Positions 44,287-52,792 of a DNA stretch of 64,000 bases are shown here, in pieces. The stretch's first letter is position 1, and each line of letters opens with the position of its first letter. Source of the DNA: Ensifer aridi (GTDB taxonomy: Bacteria > Pseudomonadota > Alphaproteobacteria > Rhizobiales > Rhizobiaceae). Position numbers and translations under genes: made by a program. The notes beneath the pieces are model-generated. The model worked only from the letters and a program-made list of their open reading frames with translations, was not told where the DNA came from and made no database searches. Location: assembly GCF_002078505.1 (NCBI RefSeq), contig NZ_LUAV01000034.1, positions 132,557-196,556 of the forward strand. The letters are read 5' to 3'.

Positions 44287-45018
44287 TCAGTTAAACTCGT
44301 ATTTTCCTCGATAGTTGGCCCATACGATCTTGAGTACATCAAAGCCATACTGTACCGGTTTCAAATGTGACTTTTCATCCGCGTATCGCGTGGGTATCGC
44401 AATTTCCTTGATCTTTAGCTTGCGCTTGCCTGCCATCATGATCATTTCGCCGTCGAAGTGAAATGTATCGCTGAGGCGAACGAAGGGGATGGTTTCCAGG
44501 CACCGGCGGGAATAGAGCATATAGCCGCTGTGGTATTCGCTCACGTGAAGGCCGTAGGCGAGGTTCTCTATCGCGGTGAGCGCTTTATTGGCGATGTACT
44601 TGTACAGAGGCATGCCGCCTTTCAGGGCGCCACGCTCGAGCATGCGCGACCCGATGACGACGTCAGCCTCGCCTCTTTCCAGTGGCGCGAGCAAACGTGG
44701 CAGCAGTTCCGGCGCATATTGCCCGTCGGCGTGCAGGAGTGCGGCGATGTCGGCACCTTGCGCCAATGCGTAAGAAAAACCGGTCTTTTGCGCTTGGGCA
44801 TAGCCCTTGTTCTGAGGATGGTCGATGACTTCCACGTTTGCCCGCGAATGAGCAATTCTGCGCGCAACATCGCCTGTTCCGTCGGAACTGCCGTCGTTCA
44901 CGACGACAATGCGGACGTCTTTTTCGTAAATTTCCCTCGGGATCCTGTCAAACACGCTTTCGAGTGTCAGAGCGGCTTGATAAGCCGGGATAACCACAAA
45001 AATTTTCTTTTGAAACAT
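44287..45018 (-). CDS. Family 2 glycosyltransferase, polyprenyl-phosphate type
   Basis: 243 residues. FVVIPAYQAALTLESVF, VVVNDGSSDGTGDVA and LLHADGQYAPELLPRL match dolichyl/undecaprenyl-phosphate sugar transferases (DPM1/GtrB/ArnC group). No C-terminal membrane domain. Together with the GtrA protein and the large membrane protein next door it forms a likely lipid-linked sugar pathway. ATG 45018 is preceded by GGGAG. Confidence 0.88.
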   Translation of the reverse strand: MFQKKIFVVIPAYQAALTLESVFDRIPREIYEKDVRIVVVNDGSSDGTGDVARRIAHSRANVEVIDHPQNKGYAQAQKTGFSYALAQGADIAALLHADGQYAPELLPRLLAPLERGEADVVIGSRMLERGALKGGMPLYKYIANKALTAIENLAYGLHVSEYHSGYMLYSRRCLETIPFVRLSDTFHFDGEMIMMAGKRKLKIKEIAIPTRYADEKSHLKPVQYGFDVLKIVWANYRGKYEFN

Positions 45019-45093
45019 GATGATCTATACTCCCCGTTACAATTTTTCGGTGCACCCAATCTCCAAATTTCGATGTTGCTCAGCCGGCCCGTT

Positions 45094-46686
45094 TCAGGGC
45101 AAAAGCTGCATCTCGGTCGCGCGGCGTACTGAGCGATAGATCCGCCCGTCGGCGAGAGTTTCCTCCTCGACGAGTGGAACGGAATTGAGAAGGTCGTTCT
45201 CACTGATCAGGTAGTCCCGCCAGTCCACGCCGTAGACGAAGACGACATAGGCGTTCCCTTCCGCAAGGCGGCGGCGCATGGCGTCCATCTGCTGCGCAAA
45301 GGGCATGCTTGCCTCGTCCCGGCCAGACAGATGACTGAAGCGGCGCGGTAGGTACGCCGCGCTGCGCCGCAACCGGAATTCGATCAAGTCCGGTGCGTTG
45401 GAATAGATCGCGGCATTCGCGGGCAATTTTGCCGCGGATGCGAGCACAGGCGAGGTCGACCAGATTTTGTGAGCATATCCTTGGCCCGCTTCATAGGTGG
45501 ACATGGTGAACACAGTCGTCCTGGCGAGATTCGAGGCTCCGATCACAGCCGCGAGACCGGCGAGGACAATCCCGAGTTCGCGACGGCGCGAAAAACTCAA
45601 CCCGTCAGCTCCGAAGGGAGTCATCGCGGCGAGGGCCAGAAAAACATAGAGCGGCAGGAGAAACCGTCCGGTGAGGTTCAGTCGATACTGAATCATCACC
45701 GACACAATCAGGAACAGCAGATACAGGATCGACAGGAGACTGAACACGACGGGTACGAGCGCCTGCGGTCGGGCCCGTTGTTCGGGGGGTAGACGGAGCC
45801 ATGCGAGAGCGTAGTACACGGCAACGAAAACCACAGCGACGCTGGTGAGGGCAAGAAACAGGAAGCGCGCGGCCGACCCCGCCGCAGACGGCAAAAGCAT
45901 TGCCGATGCGGAGCCTACCGTCCTGATCCAGTATGCCAGGTCGGTGTTGCCCAGCAGTTCCAGTGAACGTCCGGTTGAATCCCCGGACGTCAGCTCACTC
46001 GCGACCAGCCATGACCCGAAGACAGCACCGCACGCAGCGGTCATCACAGCACAATCGACCAATCGTCTCGCAAAGCCTCCGCCGCCGGCGAGGAGCCTCA
46101 GGAGTGCAAAAACTGGAAGCAGCGGAGCGGCAGCAAATCGCGTCAGCATGGCGAGGCCGACAATCGCCCCCGCAAGCGCGGCGCTTGCGACGCGGTTGTC
46201 TTGCATCGCCCTGAGAAACACTAGGACGGACGCAAGGGTCAACGCGATGAACAACGGCTCCGTCATTGCCACCGAGTGAAATTCGACAAAGACCGGATGA
46301 CCAACGATCAGGGCCGTTCCCAATGCAGCCCAGGTCGGGCCTAATTGCGCGAGAAACAGCAACCGCAGGATCAGGACCGTATTGACGATATAAAGAAACC
46401 AATTGAGCCACCAGGCGGCGGCCACGAGATCGATCTGGGTGAGTGCCGCGGCTTGCAGCAACCAGGTGTAAAGCGGAGCGAAATGACGCGCGGTGCCTAT
46501 GCGCATGTACGCGACTGAATCTGGTAGGATCCCTATTCCGTGCGATGTGGTTGCGAAAAACAGGAGCGAGACCGCCAACGAAAGAACGACGGTCGCGACG
46601 AGTTGCGCCCTTGCATGAGGGAAAGTCATTGCGTCGTTGGCCGTCGCCGCCGAAACTGGCTGCACCAGATGTCGTTCTCGCTTCAT
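45094..46686 (-). CDS. Polytopic membrane protein, possible GT-C glycosyltransferase
   Basis: 530 residues from ATG 46686 (46704 also possible). Roughly ten or more hydrophobic segments, with GILPDSVAYMRIGTARHFAP in the first third, where GT-C enzymes carry a catalytic Asp in the first periplasmic loop. The C-terminal 120 residues are hydrophilic. No family named confidently. Position beside a polyprenyl-phosphate GT2 and GtrA suggests transfer of a lipid-linked sugar in the periplasm. Inference only. Confidence 0.65.
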   Translation of the reverse strand: MKRERHLVQPVSAATANDAMTFPHARAQLVATVVLSLAVSLLFFATTSHGIGILPDSVAYMRIGTARHFAPLYTWLLQAAALTQIDLVAAAWWLNWFLYIVNTVLILRLLFLAQLGPTWAALGTALIVGHPVFVEFHSVAMTEPLFIALTLASVLVFLRAMQDNRVASAALAGAIVGLAMLTRFAAAPLLPVFALLRLLAGGGGFARRLVDCAVMTAACGAVFGSWLVASELTSGDSTGRSLELLGNTDLAYWIRTVGSASAMLLPSAAGSAARFLFLALTSVAVVFVAVYYALAWLRLPPEQRARPQALVPVVFSLLSILYLLFLIVSVMIQYRLNLTGRFLLPLYVFLALAAMTPFGADGLSFSRRRELGIVLAGLAAVIGASNLARTTVFTMSTYEAGQGYAHKIWSTSPVLASAAKLPANAAIYSNAPDLIEFRLRRSAAYLPRRFSHLSGRDEASMPFAQQMDAMRRRLAEGNAYVVFVYGVDWRDYLISENDLLNSVPLVEEETLADGRIYRSVRRATEMQLLP

Positions 46687-47248
46687 GTAGCCGCCGCCCC
46701 CCATTTCTGGTGCGTCCGTTTGGCTCCAGCGTGCTGACAGAGGTTAGAATTTAAGCCGCAAAGACTTGTTCTGCCCGGCCACCGCAAAAATCGCTAGGCA
46801 GCACAACAGCAGTCCGATCGAAATCTTTGACAGGCCCCCATCATGCGCGTGACACGCTCGCGAACCTTTTAAAAAATACTCCGCGCTTTAGCCGTTAGTG
46901 TTGGCCAAGCCCGTAAATCAGTCTCTGAAAGCCATTTATTTACACAATTGCGCAGCGTAGCCATTAGTGCCCCGCTCGACAGCCTCGATATTCGCATAGT
47001 CGTGCGGCAATGTCGACTACCTAATACAGCGGACATATGGTCGTGGTTGCGCGATCCGTATCTGCTTACCATAGCGGTCTTATTTTCCCATTACCTCATG
47101 AGCGAAGGTCTGCGCTCTGCTGGTCGCGCCAGTTCCTCAATGTTGGAGAAAGGCTCGTACGGTTTCGCCGCGCCGTCAGCGGCGGTCTTTGACCCCGCGC
47201 CGAGTTCTGCGCGCCTGTGTCGTCGACCTATTCGCGTCGTCGAAACGC
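46687..47248. other. AT-rich intergenic region, no gene supported
   Basis: About 560 bases between the membrane protein and the formyltransferase. The frames that cross it (for example 46948-47346 plus) have no recognisable domain or ribosome binding site. Lower GC than the flanks suggests either regulatory DNA or a remnant of recombination. Confidence 0.4.
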
Positions 47249-48154
47249 TCACCGATGTAGTTTGCTGTGCACCGCTGGGCGTTTGCCAGTGGGCGAGGCC
47301 CAGGCCAGCACCTCAATGCATTCACCATCCCCACATAGAACGATGAAGCCGCGTTCCGTATGGGCTTGAACCTGGCCCACCAAACCGACAAAGCGACCGG
47401 CGGTTTCGATCTGCACGGCGTCGTCGATCCGGATCTTCCCGCCATCGTAAAAGGAGAATGCGCCGGGGTATGGGACGCTGACGGCACGGACAAGGCGAAG
47501 TACCGAGGCTGCAGACGCGTTCCAGTCGATCAGACCGTCCTCAACGGTTCGCTTCGCACAATAGCTTGCCTTTTCATGATCCTGCTCCATTCGCGGTGCA
47601 TCGCCAGCCTCGACGAGCGCAACCGCCTCAACCACCATCTCGGCGAGATTTGCTGTATGCTTGGCATAGAGGCTGCGTGCGGTCTCGTCGCTCGCGACAG
47701 CGAACAGCCTCTGAAGCAGAATGGGGCCTGAGTCGATCCCCTCATCCAGCCAGAAGAGCGTTGAACCCGTCACCTCCTCGCCGCGCAGTATTGTCCAAGG
47801 AATGACGGCACGGCCACGCAGACGCGGCAACGCCGCCGGATGGAAGCCGATGGTGCCGTCTCGTGCGATGTCCCGGAACGGCTGCCGGCAGACTTGCGAC
47901 CAGCCAACGACAAGCGTGAGATCGGGTTCGACCGATGCCATCGCCTCCAGGACGGCAGGACCGTTGATGTCTGTGGCGTAGCAAACTGCGCTTCCGGCAG
48001 CCCGCGCCAGATCTCCTATGTCGGCAAAATCGGAATGGCGTCCCGCCACCTCGAGAGGGATGGTGATCACCAACGCAGGAACTCGACCGGCGTTTATCAG
48101 CGCTTCTAACGCGATTTTGGAGCTTTCGACTGCGCCAACGAAAACGATACGCAT
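47249..48154 (-). CDS. Formyltransferase-fold protein (sugar N-formyltransferase-like)
   Basis: 301 residues from ATG 48154 (an extension to 48247 is unsupported). MRIVFVGAVESSKIALEAL starts the formyltransferase domain; GTIGFHPAALPRLRGRA holds the catalytic His; DEGIDSGPILLQ holds the catalytic Asp; RAVSVPYPGAFSF is closely like the ArnA formyltransferase C-terminal region. The usual catalytic Asn two residues before His is Gly. Likely N-formylates an amino sugar with formyl-tetrahydrofolate. No aminotransferase is present in the window. Confidence 0.78.
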   Translation of the reverse strand: MRIVFVGAVESSKIALEALINAGRVPALVITIPLEVAGRHSDFADIGDLARAAGSAVCYATDINGPAVLEAMASVEPDLTLVVGWSQVCRQPFRDIARDGTIGFHPAALPRLRGRAVIPWTILRGEEVTGSTLFWLDEGIDSGPILLQRLFAVASDETARSLYAKHTANLAEMVVEAVALVEAGDAPRMEQDHEKASYCAKRTVEDGLIDWNASAASVLRLVRAVSVPYPGAFSFYDGGKIRIDDAVQIETAGRFVGLVGQVQAHTERGFIVLCGDGECIEVLAWASPTGKRPAVHSKLHR

Positions 48155-48454
48155 GACTTCAACAAAGGCCAAAATGATTAACGAGCGCGGCGCGCCCTGC
48201 CGGGAAGTTATTAAGCAATGAGATGTATAGGTGAGTTCATTGAACACAATAAGGAGTGCGGTGTCCAGCGCCGAAGCGCCCAGTGCTTCACGGCGTAGCC
48301 CGCCCAGAAGTGCGGCGCGGTATGAGGGCTCGAGAAATCGTAGGAGCCCGCGTTACCTCCAACGCGGGCTCCGTCGGGTGACCTGTCGCGTGATCGACTG
48401 ACGCGCTGCCCGCGACCAGAAGGATCCGCGGGGCTGCCGCCGCTTTGGGAACGC
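48155..48454. other. Intergenic region between polysaccharide and stress regions
   Basis: About 300 bases with no gene seen. It contains one strong hairpin (listed separately) and marks the boundary between the surface-glycan genes and the stress island. Confidence 0.4.
48343..48372 (-). terminator. Perfect hairpin downstream of the DUF892 gene
   Basis: 12-bp perfect inverted repeat GGAGCCCGCGTT / AACGCGGGCTCC with a 6-base loop, 82 bases beyond the gene's stop. On the minus strand it is followed by TACGATTTCT, a weak U-tract. Probable terminator. Confidence 0.55.
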
Positions 48455-48961
48455 TCAATGCTTGGCCGTGACGTCGCGCTTGTCCCGCTCGAGGAACTTG
48501 CGGGTGATCTCGCCTGCGTGCTGCTCGAGCCATTCCGCCATCGCAACCTCTTGCTGCAGAATGGTTTCGCAGACTCGTTTCGTTTCCTGATCGCCAGCGT
48601 AATCCGCCGCCGCGATAAGGATCTTGTAGCTGGCGATCTCCATGTGCTCGAACGTGTAACTGGCGAGCGAACCCTTGACCACTTCGTCGTCGACGAAAAG
48701 GCCACTTAAGCCCTGCCCGAAGGCCACGATCTTGCCGGTAATATCCTTGATGGTCGAGGCACCGCCGTTGAGCCGCTCGAGGCACCGCTCAAGCATTGCG
48801 GCCTGGTCGCGCGTTTCCTGCAGGTGACGATCGATCCGGGCTTTGAGCTCGGGATAGTTTTCCAGCCGTCTGGACTGGCTAGTAAGCATAGTGATCGCCT
48901 GCTCTTCCATCGCATGCGCGTCCCTAAGCCAAGCCAGCAAATTTTCGTTCGCGGTCGCCAT
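48455..48961 (-). CDS. Ferritin-like DUF892 (YciF/YciE-type) stress protein
   Basis: 168 residues, all-helical. MATANENLLAWLRDAHAMEE and the repeated HLQETRDQ and FEHMEIASYKIL segments (Glu and His on helices) match the DUF892/YciF ferritin-like family, induced by osmotic and general stress in other bacteria. ATG 48961 is preceded by AAGGAA; the frame extends to 49123 but without support. A GGAAC-N17-GTT promoter lies 32 bases upstream. Confidence 0.88.
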   Translation of the reverse strand: MATANENLLAWLRDAHAMEEQAITMLTSQSRRLENYPELKARIDRHLQETRDQAAMLERCLERLNGGASTIKDITGKIVAFGQGLSGLFVDDEVVKGSLASYTFEHMEIASYKILIAAADYAGDQETKRVCETILQQEVAMAEWLEQHAGEITRKFLERDKRDVTAKH

Positions 48962-48992
48962 CGGATGTTCCTTTCTTTTTTGCGGCTCACCC

Positions 48993-49017
48993 AACTGATG
49001 GCCCTGGGAAAAGTTCC
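48993..49017 (-). promoter_or_regulatory. EcfG/RpoE2-type promoter for the DUF892 gene
   Basis: Minus strand GGAAC (49017-49013), 17 bases, GTT (48995-48993), 32 bases before the start codon. Matches the alphaproteobacterial general-stress sigma consensus. Confidence 0.7.
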
Positions 49018-49140
49018 GAATTCGCGCCGTATTAGCTCGATGAATCGTGAGAGCGGATTCGGAACAATTCCAATTGGCGGCGATTGATAGCGAACGTGGC
49101 AGCGCCGCGCCTTTCTCCAGCAACGATCGAAGCAGGTACG

Positions 49141-49275
49141 ATGCAAAGAACCGTGATCGCAGCAGTGCTCGTCCTCCTCATAGTGGTAGCGGCGCTTTGG
49201 ACGATTTTCCCCCTCGACGGGCCAACCCAAGAAGATGGTCAGCCGCCGCCGCATGCGATCGACCAATCGGAATAG
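49141..49275 (+). CDS. Small single-span membrane protein (44 residues)
   Basis: MQRTVIAAVLVLLIVVAALW forms one hydrophobic helix, followed by a short acidic, proline-rich tail. AGGT precedes the ATG. No family recognised; similar one-span proteins are common in stress regions. A near-match promoter (GGAAC at 49061-49065, 17 bases, ATT) lies upstream. Confidence 0.45.
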   Translation: MQRTVIAAVLVLLIVVAALWTIFPLDGPTQEDGQPPPHAIDQSE

Positions 49276-49324
49276 GAGTGAAGCCGAGGACAGCGCCTCC
49301 ATCAAAATAAGATCGAGCAGGCTC

Positions 49325-49648
49325 ATGCAAGAAGAACTGAAGATATTTCGGCTGGCGCCGCTGGCGGAACCCAACGATCCGAACTGGCAGAACGCGTCGT
49401 ATCAGGGCGAGGTGACTGTGGTCGCCAGATCGAGCGGCGATGCCCGCCTGGTTGCTTCCGAGGCGGAACTGGATTTCCGCGAGATCGACGCCAAACCGGC
49501 AGAAGGCGTCACGACCGACATGGCGAGCGCGTTCCGTAACGAAAAGCTCTATACCGTCATCGAGGAGGGGCCGGCACCGCCGGGCTCGAAGCGGGGAGTG
49601 ATCGGCGGCACGGTTCGGATCGACAACATCATCTCGACGCAGCTGTAG
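49325..49648 (+). CDS. Hypothetical protein (107 residues)
   Basis: Start at ATG 49325 with AGCAGG upstream; longer frames to 49235 overlap the previous small gene. The sequence has a regular alternation of beta-type segments (EVTVVARSSGDARLVASEAE) and ends GVIGGTVRIDNII. I do not recognise a family. Tail-to-tail with the methyltransferase-esterase gene, 30 bases apart. Confidence 0.55.
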   Translation: MQEELKIFRLAPLAEPNDPNWQNASYQGEVTVVARSSGDARLVASEAELDFREIDAKPAEGVTTDMASAFRNEKLYTVIEEGPAPPGSKRGVIGGTVRIDNIISTQL

Positions 49649-49678
49649 GCATTCACGCTCTCGACGCCAGTCCCAGGC

Positions 49679-51661
49679 TCACAAGCCGAACGGGAATGTT
49701 TCGGGTACGCCCGGCTCGATATGTTCCGGGCCGAGCGGCGTGACGGGTGCCGTTTCGTCGAACCAGACGAAGGCATCGAACTGCTGAGGCAGCGACGCAT
49801 AGGCATAATGGCTCAAGCGCTCCGTTTCCGGTCTGTAGATGACGCCGATGAACCGCTCGAGCCTCGGCCTGAGCAGCTTCTCCCGAAGCATACGGTCGCG
49901 CGAAAAATCGAGGAGGAAGCGCTCGACTTGCGCTTCGTGGAACAGGCGCTCGTAGCTGTCCTCGAGCGAGGGCCGGATCGGCTTCACCTCCATTTCGCCG
50001 CCCCAGTCGCTCGCCGCTGCAACATGCCCCCGATGTGTGCCGAAGCCGATCAGCGCGGTTTCCCGGGGGAAGTCCTCCCGGCAGAGCTGACCGATGTTCA
50101 ACTCGTCGCGTGCGGTGCCCATGTCGGTGTGGCGCGCGTCGCCTATATGCGAGTTGTGGGCCCAGACGATTGCTTTCGCGTCGGGCTCGCGTGCATTAAG
50201 AACGTGTCGCAGCGTCTCGAACATATGCGTGTCGCGCATGTTCCAGGATTCGGCTCCGCTGTAGTACATAACGCGGTAGTATCTTTCGGCCGAAGCGACG
50301 AGGCGGGCGTTCTGCGCTGCGTCGATGAGATCGTCGCCCGCTTCGCGCCCGGCCTCGAGCTGCCTCTCCAGCAATTCGCGGCATTGTCTGACGACCGCTT
50401 CCTCGCATTTTCGGAAGCCGGCGTTAAGCGCCGCCCGACCATAGGTGGACGGTTCGTTCTGCCATGGCGTCAGACAGCCGTAGCGCTCGCGCGCGACCGC
50501 TGCCGCCTCCGGGTCGACCTTGTCGAGATAGTCCAGCACCGCAGCGATGGAACTTCGCATATTGTAGATGTCGAGACCATAGAAGCCCGCGCGGTCGGCC
50601 TCGCGCTTGCGTTCGTTGTGGCCGCGCAGCCATTCCGTGAACTCCATGACCTCGCGATTTCGCCACATCCAGGTCGGAAAGCGTTGGAAAGGAGCCTGCG
50701 GCCGTGCGACCGGGCTGCGGTGGCGGACGTAACGATCGATCGCCGCCGCGTCCGGCCAATCGGCTTCGACGGCGACGATGGTAAATCCATGTGCCTCGAT
50801 GAGCCGGCGGGTGATGGCCGCGCGGGCGCGGTAGAATTCGGACGTGCCATGGCTTGCCTCCCCGAGCAGCACCAGCCTCTGCTTGGCGAAGCGATCGAAG
50901 AGGCGTCCGAAGGCGGAATCGTCGAAATCGGGCAAGGGCTCGGCGGCGTCGGCGATCATTTCGGAAAGTGTGGGCGGTGGCCGCAGGCGTGACGAGACGC
51001 GGGGTGACGTCCGCTCTTCGCCCCAGCCCTCTTCGCCGACAAGCGGCACGAACCTCACGCCTCCTAGGTCCTGTTCCTCGAATGTGGTGGCATTGACGCG
51101 GGTGATCCTGACGAGGCGCTGGTCTTCCGGCGGGCCGACGGGGATGACCAGATGGCCGCCGAGATCCAGTTGCTCCTTGAGCGCGTGCGGGACGGCAGGC
51201 CCGGCTGCTGCCACGAGGATCGCGTCGAAGGGGCCTGCTTCCGGCCACCCCCGCGTGCCGTCGCCGATGCGCACATCGATATTGCGGTAGGCGAGATCGG
51301 CAAACCGCCGTTGTGCCGCCTCGGCCAACCCGGCGTGGCGCTCGATCGTGTAGACATGTGCGGCGATCCGGCTGAGAACCGCTGCCGCATAGCCGGACCC
51401 CGTCCCGATTTCCAGAACCGTGTCGCCCGGCTGGACTTCCGCCCGTTCGGTCATCAGCGCAACGATGTAGGGCTGCGAAATGGTTTGGCCATGGCCGATC
51501 GAAAGGGCGGAATCCTCGTAGGCGAATTCCTCGAAGCCGGGGTCGACGAAGGCCTCCCGCGGGACGAGCCGCATTGCTTCGAGAACGTTCGGGTCCTTGA
51601 TCCCCCGACGGGAAAGGTGGGACGCGATCATTCGGTCCCGGGCACGGGTAAAATCGATCAT
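49679..51661 (-). CDS. Protein-L-isoaspartate methyltransferase fused to erythromycin-esterase domain
   Basis: 660 residues in two parts. Residues 1-215 are PCMT: GHGQTISQPYIVALMTERAE and DTVLEIGTGSGYAAAVLSRI (SAM site) repair isoaspartyl damage. Residues about 240-650 are erythromycin-esterase-like: LVLLGEASHGTSEFY with the catalytic His and Glu, VAVEADWPDAAAIDRYVRH and VWAHNSHIGDARHTDMG. Substrates of such esterase domains in soil bacteria are mostly unknown. A GGAAC-N17-GTT promoter lies 82 bases upstream, so damage repair is likely under stress control. Confidence 0.9.
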   Translation of the reverse strand: MIDFTRARDRMIASHLSRRGIKDPNVLEAMRLVPREAFVDPGFEEFAYEDSALSIGHGQTISQPYIVALMTERAEVQPGDTVLEIGTGSGYAAAVLSRIAAHVYTIERHAGLAEAAQRRFADLAYRNIDVRIGDGTRGWPEAGPFDAILVAAAGPAVPHALKEQLDLGGHLVIPVGPPEDQRLVRITRVNATTFEEQDLGGVRFVPLVGEEGWGEERTSPRVSSRLRPPPTLSEMIADAAEPLPDFDDSAFGRLFDRFAKQRLVLLGEASHGTSEFYRARAAITRRLIEAHGFTIVAVEADWPDAAAIDRYVRHRSPVARPQAPFQRFPTWMWRNREVMEFTEWLRGHNERKREADRAGFYGLDIYNMRSSIAAVLDYLDKVDPEAAAVARERYGCLTPWQNEPSTYGRAALNAGFRKCEEAVVRQCRELLERQLEAGREAGDDLIDAAQNARLVASAERYYRVMYYSGAESWNMRDTHMFETLRHVLNAREPDAKAIVWAHNSHIGDARHTDMGTARDELNIGQLCREDFPRETALIGFGTHRGHVAAASDWGGEMEVKPIRPSLEDSYERLFHEAQVERFLLDFSRDRMLREKLLRPRLERFIGVIYRPETERLSHYAYASLPQQFDAFVWFDETAPVTPLGPEHIEPGVPETFPFGL

Positions 51662-51740
51662 GGTGGATGGTCCTCGTGTTTCCGGTCGGACTCACCGGAC
51701 AAAGCGCCATTCGCATCGAGGCTCCGGCTCTGTCTGCTCC

Positions 51741-51767
51741 GGAACCGCGAATGGTTCGCAATGTTCC
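51741..51767. promoter_or_regulatory. Palindromic EcfG/RpoE2-type promoter upstream of the methyltransferase-esterase gene
   Basis: GGAAC (51741-51745), 17 bases, GTTCC (51763-51767). On the minus strand it reads as a perfect GGAAC-N17-GTT promoter for the fusion gene. On the plus strand it reads the same way, but there it would transcribe antisense into the end of the converging SDR gene. Confidence 0.65.
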
Positions 51768-51785
51768 CCCGCGGACGTGTCGCTG

Positions 51786-52643
51786 CTACAGGATCGGCTT
51801 GCCGCCTGTGACGGCGATCGTGGCGCCCGAGACATAGCTCGACATCGGATCTGCCAGCAGGACGTAGGTCGAGGCGAGTTCCACCGGTTGCCCGGGCCTC
51901 TTCATCGGGACTTGCTTGCCGAAGTTCATGACCGAGTCCTCGGGAAGCGTCGAGGGAATGAGCGGCGTCCAGATCGGGCCCGGTGCCACGGAATTCGCGC
52001 GAATGCCCTTCTCCGCGAGCAGCTGGGAGAGCCCGGCGGTGAAATTCTGGATCGCGCCTTTCGTGGTCGCATAGGCAAGCAGGGTCGGGTTCGGGTTGTC
52101 GGCATTGATCGAGGCCGTGTTGATGATCGAGCTGCCCGGCTTCATGTGCGGGACCGCTGCTTTCGTGAGATAGAACATGGCATGGATGTTGACGCGGAAC
52201 GTCAGTTCCCACTCCTCGTCGCTGATGTCTTCGATGTTCTTGAAGGAGGCCTGGTGGGCCGCGTTGTTGACGAGGATGTCGATGCCGCCGAGTTCCTTCA
52301 CCGCGGTTTCGACAATGCGCCTGCAATGATCGGAGGACTGGATGTCGCCGGCGACGAGTACGGCCTTGCGGCCCGCCTCTTCCACCAACGCCTGCGTCGC
52401 TTTCGCGTCTTCGTGCTCGTTGAGATAGGCAATGAGGACGTCCGCGCCCTCGCGTGCATAGGCGATCGCCACGGCTCTTCCTATGCCGCTGTCGCCGCCG
52501 GTAATGACGGCTTTCTTGCCGGCAAGCCGGCCTGATCCCTTGTAGGAGTTTTCACCATGGTCCGGCAGCGGATCCATGCGGTCCGTCGTTCCAGGCATCG
52601 GTTGGCTCTGGCGTTCAAACGGTGGGCGGGGGAAGTTTTCCAT
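51786..52643 (-). CDS. SDR-family oxidoreductase (YghA/general-stress type)
   Basis: 285 residues. An N-terminal leader with DRMDPLPDHGENSYKGSGRL precedes the Rossmann motif VITGGDSGIGRAVAIAYA; NNAAHQ and SIINTASINA with LAYATTKGAIQNF supply the Ser-Tyr-Lys triad. Matches the stress-induced YghA/YdaD group (NADP-dependent aldehyde/ketone reductases). Start at 52643 with GGAGG upstream. A GGAAC-N17-GTT promoter is about 100 bases upstream. Confidence 0.9.
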   Translation of the reverse strand: MENFPRPPFERQSQPMPGTTDRMDPLPDHGENSYKGSGRLAGKKAVITGGDSGIGRAVAIAYAREGADVLIAYLNEHEDAKATQALVEEAGRKAVLVAGDIQSSDHCRRIVETAVKELGGIDILVNNAAHQASFKNIEDISDEEWELTFRVNIHAMFYLTKAAVPHMKPGSSIINTASINADNPNPTLLAYATTKGAIQNFTAGLSQLLAEKGIRANSVAPGPIWTPLIPSTLPEDSVMNFGKQVPMKRPGQPVELASTYVLLADPMSSYVSGATIAVTGGKPIL

Positions 52644-52741
52644 GGTGAAGGCCTCCTTCGTGGAACCGGCGCGAATGGTGGTGCGTGCTTGTTTCGACGA
52701 TGGTTCCGATAATGGCGGGTTGCGATAACGGGCGCGGCCCT

Positions 52742-52766
52742 AACTCAGGCTCTGCCGCTTTGTTCC
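52742..52766 (-). promoter_or_regulatory. EcfG/RpoE2-type promoter for the SDR gene
   Basis: Minus strand GGAAC (52766-52762), 17 bases, GTT (52744-52742). It is nearly back to back with the plus-strand promoter at 52793, forming a divergent stress-promoter pair. Confidence 0.65.
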
Positions 52767-52792
52767 GAGAGGCGGAAGCGGCGAGGAGCGAT

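Noticed and set aside
46948..47346. 132-residue plus-strand frame in the 46.7-47.2 kb gap
   Set aside because: No ribosome binding site, no recognisable domain, and it overlaps the 3' end of the formyltransferase gene.
41991..48154. A complete L-Ara4N (Arn) lipid A modification pathway
   Set aside because: Decarboxylase, formyltransferase and ArnC-like GT2 are present, but there is no ArnB aminotransferase or ArnD deformylase, and the decarboxylase looks like the UXS group.
49061..49085. Possible stress-type promoter for the 44-residue membrane protein
   Set aside because: The -10 reads ATT rather than GTT; only a near match.
49721..50992. 423-residue plus-strand frame opposite the erythromycin-esterase domain
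   Set aside because: Antisense shadow; no domain recognisable.
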